From contig BLZA01000049.1 in assembly GCA_013423385.1 (NCBI GenBank), positions 496,001 to 560,000 of the forward strand: a stretch of DNA of 64,000 bases. The letters are read 5' to 3'. Of the stretch, positions 33,792-45,953 are shown piece after piece; position 1 is the first letter of the stretch; every line of letters starts with the position of its first letter. The stretch is from Naganishia liquefaciens. Its lineage: Eukaryota; Basidiomycota; Tremellomycetes; Filobasidiales; Filobasidiaceae. Below the pieces are notes generated by a model. It was not told the origin of the DNA. It was given only the letters and a program-made list of their open reading frames with translations, and did not search any database. Position numbers and translations under genes: made by a program.

Positions 33792-35013
33792 CTATGATGA
33801 TTCGTCGATCTCCAACTGAAGCTGGCCATCGACAACCGTGCAGGACACCCTGAATGCCGCACCTGATCAGCTTTCTCGTCTCAAAACCGGTCTCGGACAC
33901 TCACTTGGTCAGGTCATCCACGATCCAAGTCGCGCCCATTCCGGTCACCTGCTCTCTGGTATGCGATGTGCAAACGGCCAACACCCGAGCACCACTGGCG
34001 ACCCCCGACTTAATACCACTGGGGGCGTCCTCGAAGACGATGCAGTTCTCAATGGCCTTGCCGAGCTTTTCTGCTCCAGTGTGATATCTGTTTCGCGGCG
34101 ATGATCAATTGAATTGCATCCCAGGGGAAACACAATCTTACGGTTCTGGATGAGGCTTGCCATTCTTGACATCGTTTGCAGTTACCATCTTTGGTGGGAG
34201 TGGACACTGCGCAATTTTGAGTGCGGGTTGCGCGTAGTGAACAGTAGCTGACATTGAAACATGAGCATGAAGCGATACATGCTCGCACGTGAGTGAGTAC
34301 ACACCAGATGTGACGATTGTCCAAGAGTCTTCCGGGATCTGGGCCGGTGATCAGCCTAAGATCTCTGGACTAATGGTGAAGCAACGAACCGACGCAAGCA
34401 ACTTCGGAACACCAGGCAAAATTTCCAAACCCTTCTCTCCCTTTTCCTTGAGCCGGGCTCCCTCGGCAAGAATCATGTTCTCGAAACGCGCAATTTCCTC
34501 GACAATGTTTTCGGGCTTGACATTGCACCATTTCTTCAGGCTACACCGAGTAATCAGTGAGGAGCGTCATCGGTTTCCCGCCTGTGACTCACTTGTCCTC
34601 TGTTCGGACGCCGTGAGAAGCTGAAGCGGGGAATGCAACAAGTTTAGCAAAACGCGCTGTCAGAAAGCCAAAAATACGCACTCCTCAACACCTCCTCAAG
34701 ATCAAGACCATGTTCCGCCTCGTAGACTTTCCAAGTAGCCAAGACTCCCGGAGTGCTGAAAGCTCACCTGTCAGATCCTGATTCATGCGAGAATGAAGCC
34801 ACTCATACGTACCTATCAATGAGCGTGCCGTCCATGTCTTTCGGCGCAAATACCGATAAAAAGTCATGTTGAGGCGCCGATCATTGAGAATGGACGACGC
34901 AGGAAAAGGTGCAGTGAGGAGGATCATATTCGTTCGTCAGAGTGCCTGACCTTGCGCTTCGAAACAGACTTACCAAAAAGCAGACCATCGGCTTTCACAA
35001 TTTCGCGAGTCAT
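33792..35013 (-). CDS. HAD-superfamily phosphatase, glycerol-3-phosphatase/DOG type
   Basis: Nine short exons (35013-34974, 34837-34813, 34755-34682, 34620-34593, 34540-34390, 34338-34305, 34247-34142, 34087-33905, 33849-33792) encode 232 aa. HAD motifs appear after splicing: motif I DMDGTLIDS with nucleophile Asp, motif II TIVTSAT, the motif III lysine in NDVKNGKPHPEPY, and motif IV IVFEDAPSG. This matches yeast Gpp1/2 glycerol-3-phosphatases and Dog1/2 2-deoxyglucose-6-phosphatases; I cannot separate them. A glycerol role would link to osmotic stress. Intron 1 is unusually long here (136 nt), and exons of 25 and 28 nt make this the most finely split gene in the window. The start at 35013 gives the usual short N-terminus. 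Confidence 0.82.
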
Positions 35014-35740
35014 TTTGATTGGTTTGCTGAGTTTCAAAAGTTTGGCAGTAACAAGATGCACGGTATCGTGAGAAGATTCAACGAGATAAGAGCTAGCGGT
35101 ATAAATGAAAGCGGGTTGTGAAGGCGAAGACACTGGAACGCTGCATAAGGTGAACTGGGAAACGATCGGTCTATCCACCGGATGGACGCCGAAGGTGGAG
35201 GTCGGACCCGGATCCGAAAAATCAGGACTCTTTGTCGAGAGTGCGATCTTCGCTGACAAGCTTCCTCAGGGCCCAGATCTAACCACAGGAGTTCTCACTC
35301 ATTCAGAGTCAGGATGACGGCTCTCGCCTCGTAACTATTCGCTTGGCAGATCATGCAAGGAATTCCATATCAGGACAGGGCAAAACAGGGCTCGACTTCG
35401 AGCGCGCTGATTGTCGGCTGAAAAGTTCGACTAACAACGCGTTTCAAGGGGTTGTTTCAGGTTGAAACAGCTGCACAGAAACTCCGCGATCCGGAGACGT
35501 GGTCCCTTTCAGCCCGACAATGGGAGATTTCGAGGCACCTTGTCGACCGCTCGATACCAGGTCAGCTGGATATTCGAGTATCGTTGGATCACATTTGTCG
35601 ACATGGTATTTCCGTGCAAACATTTCTCTCGTTACAGGCATTCAAAGAATCGAAGGGTCGATTTCCCCGTAGGCTGGAAGTCACAGTCGCCCTATCTTGA
35701 GTTTCTTGCCAGGCCGCCTGTATCTTTTCATCGATAGGAA
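35014..35740. promoter_or_regulatory. Divergent intergenic region, HAD phosphatase / GH5 gene
   Basis: About 730 bp between opposed starts. Antisense open frames are present but none resembles a protein family. I saw no distinctive site. Confidence 0.4.
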
Positions 35741-38309
35741 ATGAGGCTGGTCCCTTGCCTTATCCTCCTGCCGTCGTTCGCGGCAATATCCTCCTTATCA
35801 CAGAACGTTGGCTCTCCAAGTCGCCCTTTACCTATATTGGAGCCGCTTGCCACTTTTCGAGATCGGTGGAATACAAACGACTGTCGTGATCTATTGTCTG
35901 CAGATGTTGGAGGATGGAGAAAGTGCTGCGTACCATTGAATTCCGCGGAACAGGTTCCCAGCAACTGCCGCAGTCCGACAGCTCTTAAGGCCAAGCTGAG
36001 TGACCAGGAGGACTTTGACGAGCAGGACTTTACGAAGGGATGGACGGTACCGGCTGTCGAGACCGAACGGTTGACTGAAACACCGTCTGACGCCTTGACA
36101 GCCTCGTACCATGAACCGCCGACCTCGACTGAAAAAAGGACGGCCTCTGCGGTACCCGTAGTAGGTTCGACGACCGGTGCGTTACTCACAGGCGATATCC
36201 TCAGTCAAGCTCCCCCCGTTCCCACCATGCTCACTGCTCAGCTGACTACATCAATTGACTCCGGCGCTGTGACGGATGATGGTTATCGGGCGGAAGGAGG
36301 ATCCGTGACCAGTACCGCTCCTGCTGGACAGCTAATTGCGAGCCAGATCGACGGGTCACCGACGGACACTCCGACCTCGTACACCGCCTCCGAGGAATTC
36401 CAAACAGTGCTGCATCCGGACGACAACCCTCCGCCCAGCGACGACATCTTGACAATCAGCTCAGACATCTACAGACATCGCGCACAATCTGCAGTGAACC
36501 TCGGATTCTGGTTCGTCGCAGAGCAGTACGGTACTCCCGAGTATTTTAGGGGTTGTGCCACCAATGACACGGCCGAGTACAATATTGCGGAGGGATGCGC
36601 AAAGGAGTACATGGAAGACTTCTGGAGCTCGTATGTGTCCACCAGTCAGCTCGATGCACGATCGTCCTGATGACAGCCCAAAGATTCATCACTGAGAAGG
36701 ACTTTGCTGTCATGGCCGAATTGGGTATCAATACGGTTCGCCTTCCAGCGAGTGAGGCTCTCTATTCGCGAAGTGCCTTGACTGACACAAAGTTCTTCAG
36801 ATAGGGTACTGGAGCGTTGGCAAGGAGAATTGCCACTGCGAGAAGACTCCCTTCTGGCCATTTATCGACAAGTATGCGTCACAATGGAGCTACGTGCTTA
36901 AGGCCATCGCGTGGGCAGCCAAGTATAACATCGGAGTTCTAGTGGATTTTCACGCAGCGGAGGGCAGTCAGAACGGGTGGGGTGAGTCCTGGAGGCTTGA
37001 GTCGCCGCCGAAAGACTTACTTGCTTCCAGACCACTCCGGCGTTCATTCACGCCAACCTTTGTTTCTCACTGATCCCGCAAATATGGAGCACACTACCGA
37101 GATTCTGATCTGGATCGCACAGCAGATTAAGGATATGCCGAATATCGTTGGTTTGCAATTGCTAAACGAGCCATATCCTGACACCCCAGAAATAATTGAC
37201 CCCTGGTGTGAGTCTAGCGATAGAAGTCCTGTCTTTCTCAGCGCATACCATTAACCGCAATCAGATGAGTCTACGATGGCCGCCCTCAAGACAATTCTCG
37301 GTGACGATTTCCCCTTCTATGTCTTCGGAAACAACGCCAACCGGGCCGCATGGGTAAAGCGACAGACAGGTTTCGTGGTCATGGACTTTCATTTGGTGAG
37401 CTTCACTTCAAGCCGCAAGAGATCCAGCTCATTCAATATGTTTCGCAGTACTTTCTCTGGAACGCCCGGATAGGTGCAATGACCGTTGAAGAGCTCATCT
37501 CCCGCATGTCCACGTATTATGGTCCATTGCTGGATTCTTTCGGACCAAACTTGATCGTAAATTTCCATGTCATCGACTTCAGCCGGACGCGAGCTGATAC
37601 TCCTATGAAACGACTTCTCGGTGGGCTAGATTGGAGAATGGGCTTGTACACTCAGCAACCCATCAACCAGCTGGCAGGACTATACCAGGTTTTGCGATGC
37701 TCAGGTGTGACCTTTTCAGGTGTCTGAGAGACGATACTGAGCTTGTTCCGGTAGGTCGCGCTCCTTAATCGGGCTTCTGTGGCGGGATGGCACTACTGGA
37801 GTATGTCGGCGATCAGACCAAGGCGCCGTTTCTGATGGCAATATTGCTTAAATCAGGCTGGAAAACTGAGGGGAACTATAACAGCACTTGGAGCTTCTTA
37901 TCGAGTACCGGCGGTTCGAACGGCTTGCGCAGGGCGCAAAGTGATCAACGCGAACTTCTTATTCCTCCGGCGCACCAACCTGATTTTTTCATCGACACGA
38001 CGGTAGCGTCTGGCCCGGCTAAGAACGATCTCTTTGAGAAACGCTCCCTGTTGGCCTTGGAGAATCCCGAAGCGTTGGCTATTTGGGAACAAGGCTGCGA
38101 GACTGCTCAGCACTTCGCGAGATTCGGGAGCCGGTATGTATCACCTCTTTACAACTTTCGGCATCTGCGCTGCTATTGTTTGACACGGTACTTTCAGACT
38201 CGGTTTCAGTCGACAGTGGGTCAGAAGATGGAGACTTGATACCCCGCAATCGGAGCAGGAGTACCATGAGCACTTCAGTAGGGGACTGCAAGATTGTGCA
38301 TCGACATAG
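35741..38309 (+). CDS. Secreted GH5 exo-beta-1,3-glucanase-like protein
   Basis: Nine exons (35741-36630, 36684-36751, 36805-36981, 37031-37207, 37265-37395, 37449-37688, 37755-37800, 37857-38133, 38198-38309) encode 705 aa. A signal peptide (MRLVPCLILLPSFAAISS) and about 230 Ser/Thr-rich residues precede a GH5 barrel: NLGFWFVAEQYGTPEYF, ELGINTVRLP, YNIGVLVDFHAA, VGLQLLNEPYPD (acid/base Glu), AGWHYWSWKTEGNYNSTW and AQHFARFGSR. This is the Exg1-like layout of wall beta-1,3-glucan hydrolases. Oddity: where relatives have the nucleophile in VGEWS-like sequence, this model reads IVNFHVIDFSR, without a glutamate in place. Either it is a non-catalytic relative or the splice model is wrong there. 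The exon 2-3 junction (LPARYW) is also less certain. Confidence 0.78.
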
Positions 38310-38986
38310 GTATAGTGTTCATTCGCAAATAGATGAAGGATATTGAGGAGCAAGTCCGCTACCATAGCTGCTGGGGGAGAGGTTTCCCTGATTCCCTTTC
38401 AGTCGAGGCTTATAAGGTGAGAAAGGAGTCGTACAAGCTCCTCTGTCTTGGGTATTTGATGCGAACTTCTGTGACTGGGATGGGATAAAGTATAGCTGAT
38501 TGGAAAATCAAAGATGAATGCTTTCAGCGATGAGGGTTGTCAGTACTCAGATGACTTACATGTCGCTCGAGCGCGTTGTCGCTGTGCCTGGGTCTGCGAG
38601 TCACCCCTTGGTCGTTTATCATCTGTAACACTAGAGACGTTAAGCGCTTTCGCTGCGGGCTCAGAAGATATCAGTTGCTCTGGCTGATGTGCACTTTGGA
38701 AACTATGTATCTTTCCACTTGATTGCATTCATACTCCGGACACACCGAAACCTTTCCCGGTGTCATATGCAAATCGGGGAACGGCTCATATCCAAAGAAG
38801 GAAGCGCAACATGCAGCTTGTCGCGATTAATATTCCGAAAGTGCGCCAACTCTGCCGAACAACAGAAATCATCATCATAGTCATACTGCGAGTCGTGAAA
38901 AGATCGTTAAGGCATACAATTTCGTCAAAGCGTAAATGTCGTGAACCAAGCTCATACAAGAATTCCACCTAAAGTATCGTTGATGC
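38310..38986. other. Convergent 3' intergenic region, GH5 / chitinase
   Basis: About 680 bp between two stop codons. No gene, RNA or repeat is recognisable. Confidence 0.5.
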
Positions 38987-40948
38987 TCAAGCCATCACTG
39001 CTAGCATCATAGAAGTCGCCAGCGACTTCTGCCATTCCCAGTACATAATTCCACCGTTCCATCCTTGCTCCTTTGCCTGTTTGACGCATGAGTTCAGAGT
39101 GGAGGCTGACATGTATCCATTTGCAGCGCCACCCTCGTCGAGGGGCTTGCCGATAACGATCTTGCTGAGCGGAACGGATGAGTAGCTGTTAATCTCGAAG
39201 ACAGATGTCGAGGGGAAGTTGCCTCCCGACTTGAAGATGAGGGAGTCGCAATCGATGTAGATCTGGCCTTGATTATAGAACTGGATCTGAGGAGCGAAAT
39301 ACTCTGATCAGCAAAACGGAACAGAGAATTAGGCGAAGCGACATACGTTGTAAAAGTCGATTCCGTCTCCGACAGCCTGGTGAACCTTGGTGTATCCTCC
39401 GCCAGTATATTGCCCTGTCGACGTGAACCACGGTGCCTGCGGGGCATGTGAGATGATGTAGGGCATGGGAAGTTGTTGTCTCAGAACGGTCTGAAAGGCT
39501 AGAGAAAAAGAGGCGGATCAGATCCCTATTTATGACTGAGCGACGATCACGTGTAGGACGTACTGATAAGCCACGCCTCCGCAACACCAGTATTAAAAGC
39601 GTTGTTGTCTTCGTAGTCAATATCGACGCCATCGAGATCATTGGCCTTGACGAAAGCCGCCAGGTTCTGGGCGCATGTTGTAGGGTCGACGCCGGCTGTC
39701 GTTGGTGTGTCTATCAAGGGAGGATCAGTTAAGACGATCGCCGCTGATGACGAAAACAAAAGCACGACGGAAGTCGTTTACGTACCCGTTGAACCGAAGG
39801 CGGAAACCATCAACGCCACTCCAGCCGCGTTATACTGAGCCTTGACCGCCTGTCTCTCCGTGCTCGACAAACTGTTCCAGAATAGCGCGTTATCGACGGC
39901 TCCACGGTCCGATAGCCAGAAGGCGAGAAGGAATCGGTTATAGCCTTGAATATCACCGAGAGAGGGCATAGAGGTGAGCCAGGTATCCGAGTAAATAACG
40001 TAGTGCGGCGCGGAGAGGGCTGCTTGACTGGATGATCCGGTACTGGAGGGAGACGCGACCGAGGATGACAAGGAGACTGTTACTACCGGTGAAGGTATGT
40101 CGGTGGCCCATGACTTGCGGCCTGTTCGTGTTGTGCTGGCAGTGGAGGAAGTAGACCAGGCGTTTGCGGTGGGGGTCGGAGTCCACCAGGTATTGGTCCA
40201 CGTCGATGCCTCGACGTGAGAAGAAGCTGAGACCGTTTCCGAAGCTACCGACGAAGAGTCGGTTTGCGATGCTGTTTGTGAACGAGTCATGAGCAAGAGC
40301 GTGGCGGTGTTGTTCAGTCACATACCGTCTTGCCAATGGAAGAGAGCATTGCCGATAAGAGACGGCGAAGCTGTCGGCGTGACGGTCGACCACGGGTTGG
40401 TGGGTATCAAAGTGGACGTCTGTTCTGCAGCTGCGGTCGTGGATTGAGTTTGCGTTGTCGTCAGAGAGAAGGCCTCGTCCTGCAAGGTCTCGGTCGCGAG
40501 CTCTTCAGGACTAGAATGTGACGCTGACGCTGTCTGATAACCGTCCTCTTGCGAAGCCGGAGACATCTCGGACGGAGTGTCTGCCTGCCACGGCCAGATG
40601 CATCCCGTCTTGGTAGGATCGACGGAACACACCAGGTCCGATGTACAAGTGCGCATGGTATTCCAGCGATCATCAAAGCAGCCTGGAGCAGGGCGTATCA
40701 GATGATATCATCAGATAAGGAAAAGGATACTCACGTTGCAGATCGGATGCCTGACACCGCCACGCGCCATAAGTACACGCATCATCCCTCGCTTCAAGCG
40801 TTTGGTTCCCCTCGTCTCGGACGACGATCTTGGTGAACCGGTTGTGTCGAGCGTGGTGGCGTCTTCGCGGAAGATATTGTGACCCTGAAGCCGATGCGAC
40901 GGAAAGGAGTGTCAAGAGGAGAAGGGTAGAGGCGAGGACTCGAAGCAT
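38987..40948 (-). CDS. Secreted GH18 chitinase
   Basis: Six exons (40948-40735, 40682-40326, 40271-39786, 39710-39564, 39498-39347, 39286-38987; introns 52-75 nt) encode 551 aa. A signal peptide (MLRVLASTLLLLTLLSVASA) is followed by a Cys-containing module of about 65 residues (ACTYGAWRCQ, CFDDRWNTMRTCTSDLVC, KTGCIW). It resembles the Cys-rich modules that accompany fungal GH18 enzymes. A Ser/Thr-rich linker of about 130 residues leads to the GH18 barrel, with the catalytic DxxDxDxE as DGVDIDYED. Later barrel strands include HAPQAPWFTST, GIDFYNIQFYNQG and GIMYWEWQ. It should cut chitin during wall remodelling or cell separation. The linker predicts heavy O-glycosylation. No GPI signal is seen. 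Confidence 0.9.
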
Positions 40949-41629
40949 GATGACTGATGCGGGGAATCGATGGCGAGGGGCTGAGCCAGTCAGCGGAGAA
41001 TGCAGGAGGTGAGAAGGAGGCGAGATCAACTCGAAGGGATGCGGCGGAGACTGGATCACAGCCGAATAAGACTTGATGAAGGTCAAGTCATATATAAATA
41101 TATATATATAGAGAGCATTGTCCACACGCGCATCCCGTCCTCTGATACTGGACAAAAAATGATTCGCAGCTGGTGTTTCACTTTGCGACGTGCATTTTCT
41201 CCTTGCGTGAAATGCAATGTTCTTCCGTGTTCTACGCGAACGCGATCAAGCGATCAATATGGCAAAGGCATCCTTTGGTGATGCGAATTCGTGATGAGTG
41301 ATGATGCGCTGTCATAATTGTATGGTCGATCATCGATAGATCAGCTCGTTTGGTCTGCAGGAAGCGCCGCAAGGAATGTCCGATATGGTGGGCGGATCCA
41401 CTGCCGCAAGGGAGACGCGAACTGCGCACACACTGATGGGGCTCGTCCACGCTCACTCCTCGATCCACATCATGTACTAGCAGTATCTGCCATCTACGTG
41501 CGAATTCATAATGAGCGTTCGTGACCTGTGATGTCAGTCGAACATCGTTCACTTTCTATGCCCATATACAACCGATTATACAAGCGCGTACTTTATCCTG
41601 GCAACTGCCATCCGGCTAGTCGAGCCCAC
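40949..41629. promoter_or_regulatory. Chitinase promoter and SPA2 3' flank, with TATA tract
   Basis: About 680 bp upstream of the chitinase. A clear AT tract, ATATATAAATATATATATATA, lies at about 41091-41111, some 145-165 bp before the chitinase ATG. It reads as TATA on the minus strand and is the strongest TATA-like element in the window. Nothing else is recognisable. Confidence 0.5.
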
Positions 41630-44600
41630 CTATCCATTCAACTTCATGAGCGCCCGCAGACTCTTCGCCATGCCAAAGGCAGCACTCGCGATTGCCTGCC
41701 GGACCTCCTTGGAAAAGTCGGTACTGTTCTGATGCAAGCTGAGTCGTTCCGTCGCGCGCATCATGTCATCCAGTAAAGGCTGTCCTTCCGCGGCACGCTG
41801 GGGCGGCATCGCGCTTGCCGTGACCGAGACGATCGAGGAGGAGACGACGATCACCTGCGAAAGGCATTCACTCAGCCTTGAATTGCTGTTGCTGACCGCT
41901 GCGGGATTGCTGCCGTTCCGAATCTCGGCCAGGAGTTGTTGGATGGCGTTGACAAGTGCCGAGGACTGGCCGGACAGATAGAGCTGATAAAACATAGCTG
42001 ATTTAGCACTTTTTGGCAATAGAGAACAACTAACGTACTTTGGCCTTTTCCCACTCCTCCTTCGACGGCTCAGACTGATGGGCGAAAGATGAAGGCGCTG
42101 TTTCCATCGGTGCCGCACTGGATTCTGTATTTGTGCTGAATTCTGAGCGTGAACTATCCCCGTTTTTGGGCGCCATTTCCAACCCTGGACCCGCTGGTAA
42201 AGCCGGAGAGACAGTCTCGACAAGATCGGTGTCCTGTATGTTATCGGTATTCGCTTTGGCATTGGCCGCCTCGGTAGAGATTACTATGGGCCGGTTTGTC
42301 TTGAAACCTGCGATAGACGCTTTCCTGTCGAGATCGAATGCGTCGGAACGACCCATAGAAGACGCAAGCGAGATGGCAGAGCCGCTGCGAGCTTGACGTT
42401 GAGGTGAATTACCCGGACTCGGCTTTGGAGAAGTACTCGGCACTAGAGAATGCATGCCCACCGGGAACTGCTCGGCATGATGGAGAGCGCGATTCGGGCT
42501 CAAGAGCCCGTTGTCTGATCCTTCGTCGCTTGAGATGATGCTTTCGCGAACGCTAGATTTTTCGTTCGATGCTCCTTGCAAAGTTTGCAAGGCTCCGGAC
42601 GATCTTCGTCTGGCCTCGCTCATTTCTGAGAAGCTGCGTCTGCCCTCGGATGGACCAGAACCGGAAGGTTTAGCTGTCCTCCTGATCTTCAAGAGTTTGA
42701 TCAAGTCGACGACGTTGGCGGAGACGTGACCAGCTGCAGCATCGATCAGGCTGATTGGCGATAAGCCCGAGGAAGTCGCATGGCTTCTGGCGGCAGACAT
42801 GAGATTGTTCAGTGTCGAGGAGGACTGGTGTTTCAGGCTCTCCAGTCTTGTCTGATCGACTTGGAAATTGGGTTCCTTCTCGAATGCTTTTACGTCTTCC
42901 GAGATCTGTGAGATTGCGACTACCACCTCTTTCATCGCGGAAAGAACACTTGATGGATGACTCGATCTGTGGCAGACAATCATGAGCGGGCGTCAAGACC
43001 ATCTTTGTAGACAGGTCGCTTACCTGGCAGCCTGCAGGAGGGAATCTATAGCGGTTTGGAATTCTGTCACGTGGATATCCGCGATGTTGCCATCCGGCGA
43101 GGCAGGCATGTGGTCTTGGGTAGTCGGCCGAGACACAAACATCATGGAAGTGGCTGCGAGGTTGTAAGAGACGGAGAGCGACGGATGGCCATGCATGCGC
43201 ACCTTTGAGATTCCGCAGGTCCGTCTTCGCAGCTTCCCACCTCCGCTTGTATTCCTGCACTTCGCCATCCAGTCTTCTGATTACTGCGGCATCTTCTTCT
43301 CTGTCGGCTAATAATTCCTCATTGCGTATAGCCAAAGAGCTCAACTCCTCCATGAGAACAGTGAGCTCATTGCGCAGATCTCGAACGGCTTCATCATTCT
43401 GGTATGAAGTGTTAGCGACGCGATTACGCGCAAAAACACACCACTTGCCTCGACTTGATTTCTTTGGGATGCAGCATTCCGCAACTGTTCCCGCTGCCGT
43501 GTGAGCTGTTCTTCCATCTCGCGACAACGCTCTTTCCACATTGTCAGCTCGGCCTGTTCTTCCTTTCGGCGACCTTCAATACGATGCTGCTCGTTGTCGT
43601 TATATGCCTTTGCTGTCTCCAAGTCCCTTTGCAGAGAACGGACATTCTCCGCTAATGTTCCGGTATGCTGTCCCGCAGGTGTGAGATCGATGACGTCGGA
43701 ACAGCCACCATACTCACCTCCTTATGATTTCGAACTTCATCCTCCAATTCTCGCGCACGATTCCGTTCCCACTCTTCTCTCTTTGTGCTGCCGTCGACTT
43801 CCCTCTGCATACTGGCGAGTCGTCGCTCCATACCAGCAAGCTTAGCTTCGAGATCCGTGCGTAGCTTGCGCTCCCTTATCAAATCCAGCGTGCTGGAAGC
43901 AGATCCAGTCTGGATCGCGGGCTCGATAGACCCGCCCGGGGGTGTTGGCGAGGTCTTGCGCTGATCGCCAATTTGCGGATAATCTTGACCATGCCCATCC
44001 GACGATAACAACCCTCTTCGTATAGACTGAGTTTGGGGATCAACACCGTCCTTGTCCGAGTTTGAAGATTCTAGCCTTTCCTCATACTCGTTATAACGAC
44101 GACCTTGATTAGAAAGTCGTTTGCTGCGTCGCCTGGTTTCGCCCTCGAGCAAATCCGTGCTCTTCGAAGCTCGTTGGTCAATCTCGGGAGACGTATCCCC
44201 ATCGCTGAAGACTCCTTCGGATTGACTTGCGAACGGGACCTCGATAACCTCCTCTGTTATTGTGGATTTCTTCGGTACCACAATGTCGTTCGATGTCTGG
44301 AATGGCGCTTGCTTCTGCAACGCTGCAGGAGCGGCAGTTGGCGGATACGCCGACATGGGAGACTCCCCAGACTGCAAGAATGGGGAAATACTGTATTAGA
44401 AACCGTTATAGCGAAATCGCGTCGATCAAGTAAGACCCACCACAGATTGCGGAAATGCAGGAACCGACAGCTCAGGAGGTGCCATGTCTCTTTGGAAATC
44501 CGGAAACCGTCGATTCAGCTCATAGAACACGTCACTTGCGAGATCCTTGAATCTATTCTTTGGCAGTGTTGCAAGCTTTTGGCGCGCTTGATTACGCTTG

Positions 44601-45524
44601 GGGTGAAAGTCTGTTCGAACAGGAAGAAAGGGGTCTGCGGACAATTCTGTCTTAGCAGAGATTTTTTGATTCGTGGATTGACGGCTCACTTTCATCGCCT
44701 CTTCCTGCCTCTACGTCTTCTCTCCGCACAAGCTCATCATAAACATCCGTGCTAAGCTCCTGAAACTGGCTTCTCGTCAATCTCGTTAACTTCTCTCGAG
44801 CGGATGCCCTGGCACCGGGTGCCTCTAACACGTCGTTGAGGTCAATATCAAGATGACGAGAAGGTGAAGCATGAAATCACAACATACCTGCCTGAAGGTA
44901 TTCCCGCAGATGAGATCGCAACGATCTCCAGTGCAGCTTCGCGGTATCCCTTGCAACGTCATCAGTCCCGCGCTGATGCGACAACGGCATGCTCGAGCTC
45001 GTCGGAATATGCGGACCTTCACTCCCGCCGCGCGATCGCTGCCTTGAATGCTCTTGATGCGGACGCGAGGACACGTTTGCGGCTGAATAGGCAGTGGTCG
45101 CCGAGATTGATCGTCCGCCCTGTCCGGGGCGAGCGGGATTATTGGACATCAACGAAGAAGGATCCTCTCTTGGGTAATCCGCGACAAGATGTTGCGCCAT
45201 TATCGGTCGAGAGGACGAATTCTTGCGTATTGGGGCTTGACTGCTATTGCCATAGGCACTGGAGGCCTGATACGCGTTCTGTCCAGGTTGCGGTCTTGCG
45301 AGGTTATCCGAGAGGGAGAGTGACGATTTGATCCCGGGATGTCCGAGACCTAAACCGCTTCCAGCGTTGTTAACCCTTCTATCATCCACACCATTCCGTC
45401 CAAATGCCGTCCCGCTTGACGAGACACTGGCGTTGTTACCATGGCCATATGCTGAGAATGAAAGACCCCCGCCGATACCGCTAGAAGCGGAAGTTACTGC
45501 AGGCGATATGGGAGAAGAGGCCAT
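41630..45524 (-). CDS. SPA2: Polarisome scaffold Spa2 (SHD domain protein)
   Basis: Nine exons (45524-44888, 44824-44690, 44646-44441, 44371-43718, 43667-43449, 43398-43203, 43153-43024, 42966-42039, 41983-41630) encode 1152 aa. After a Ser-rich N-terminus come two Spa2-homology (SHD) repeats: ARASAREKLTRLTRSQFQEL with STDVYDELVRRE, and NQARQKLATLPKNRFKDLAS with DVFYELNRRFP. A long coiled coil follows (HTGTLAENVRSLQRD, MEEQLTRQREQL, AVIRRLDGEVQEYKRRW), then a helical conserved C-terminal region. The family organises actin, formins and MAPK signalling at growing tips. Intron 5 has the donor AG|GCAAGT, a GC-AG intron, needed to keep the coiled coil in frame. Intron 2 is only 43 nt. Confidence 0.88.
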
Positions 45525-45953
45525 TGCTATGGCTCGAGAAGACGGAAACTTTGAATACGTGCCTCGAGTTCACTGTATGTCGAAGTCTTGATAAAGGGAT
45601 GGTGGTAGCTCGGCGACAATTTTAGTTCCTGGAGAGAGGGCAACAGCTGTTCGCCTGGCAAAGTGTGACAGTGGTGCGAGATGTGGAGACGTCTACCTGC
45701 GGTCCTCCATGGCCCCAGAATGACAGAATGTGACGGGTAGCTCGACAGTCGGTTTGTTGATGAAACGAACGCGGCCAGCAGAAATCTGAAACGGGGACGT
45801 GTTTTTCATCCGAGACACGCCTTCTCCGATCGGCTGAAAAGTTGAATGCATAACAGTAGGAAGTCATGGTGTTATCGCGGGAACATACTTGGGAGCCTCA
45901 AAGACATTGGTGTCGTAAAGTGGCAGGCATATGCTCCGATCATATCGACCAGG
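45525..45953. promoter_or_regulatory. Divergent promoter, SPA2 / methyltransferase
   Basis: This spacer of about 430 bp separates the chosen starts. The methyltransferase frame is open upstream to 45846, so its true start could lie closer to SPA2. Confidence 0.45.
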
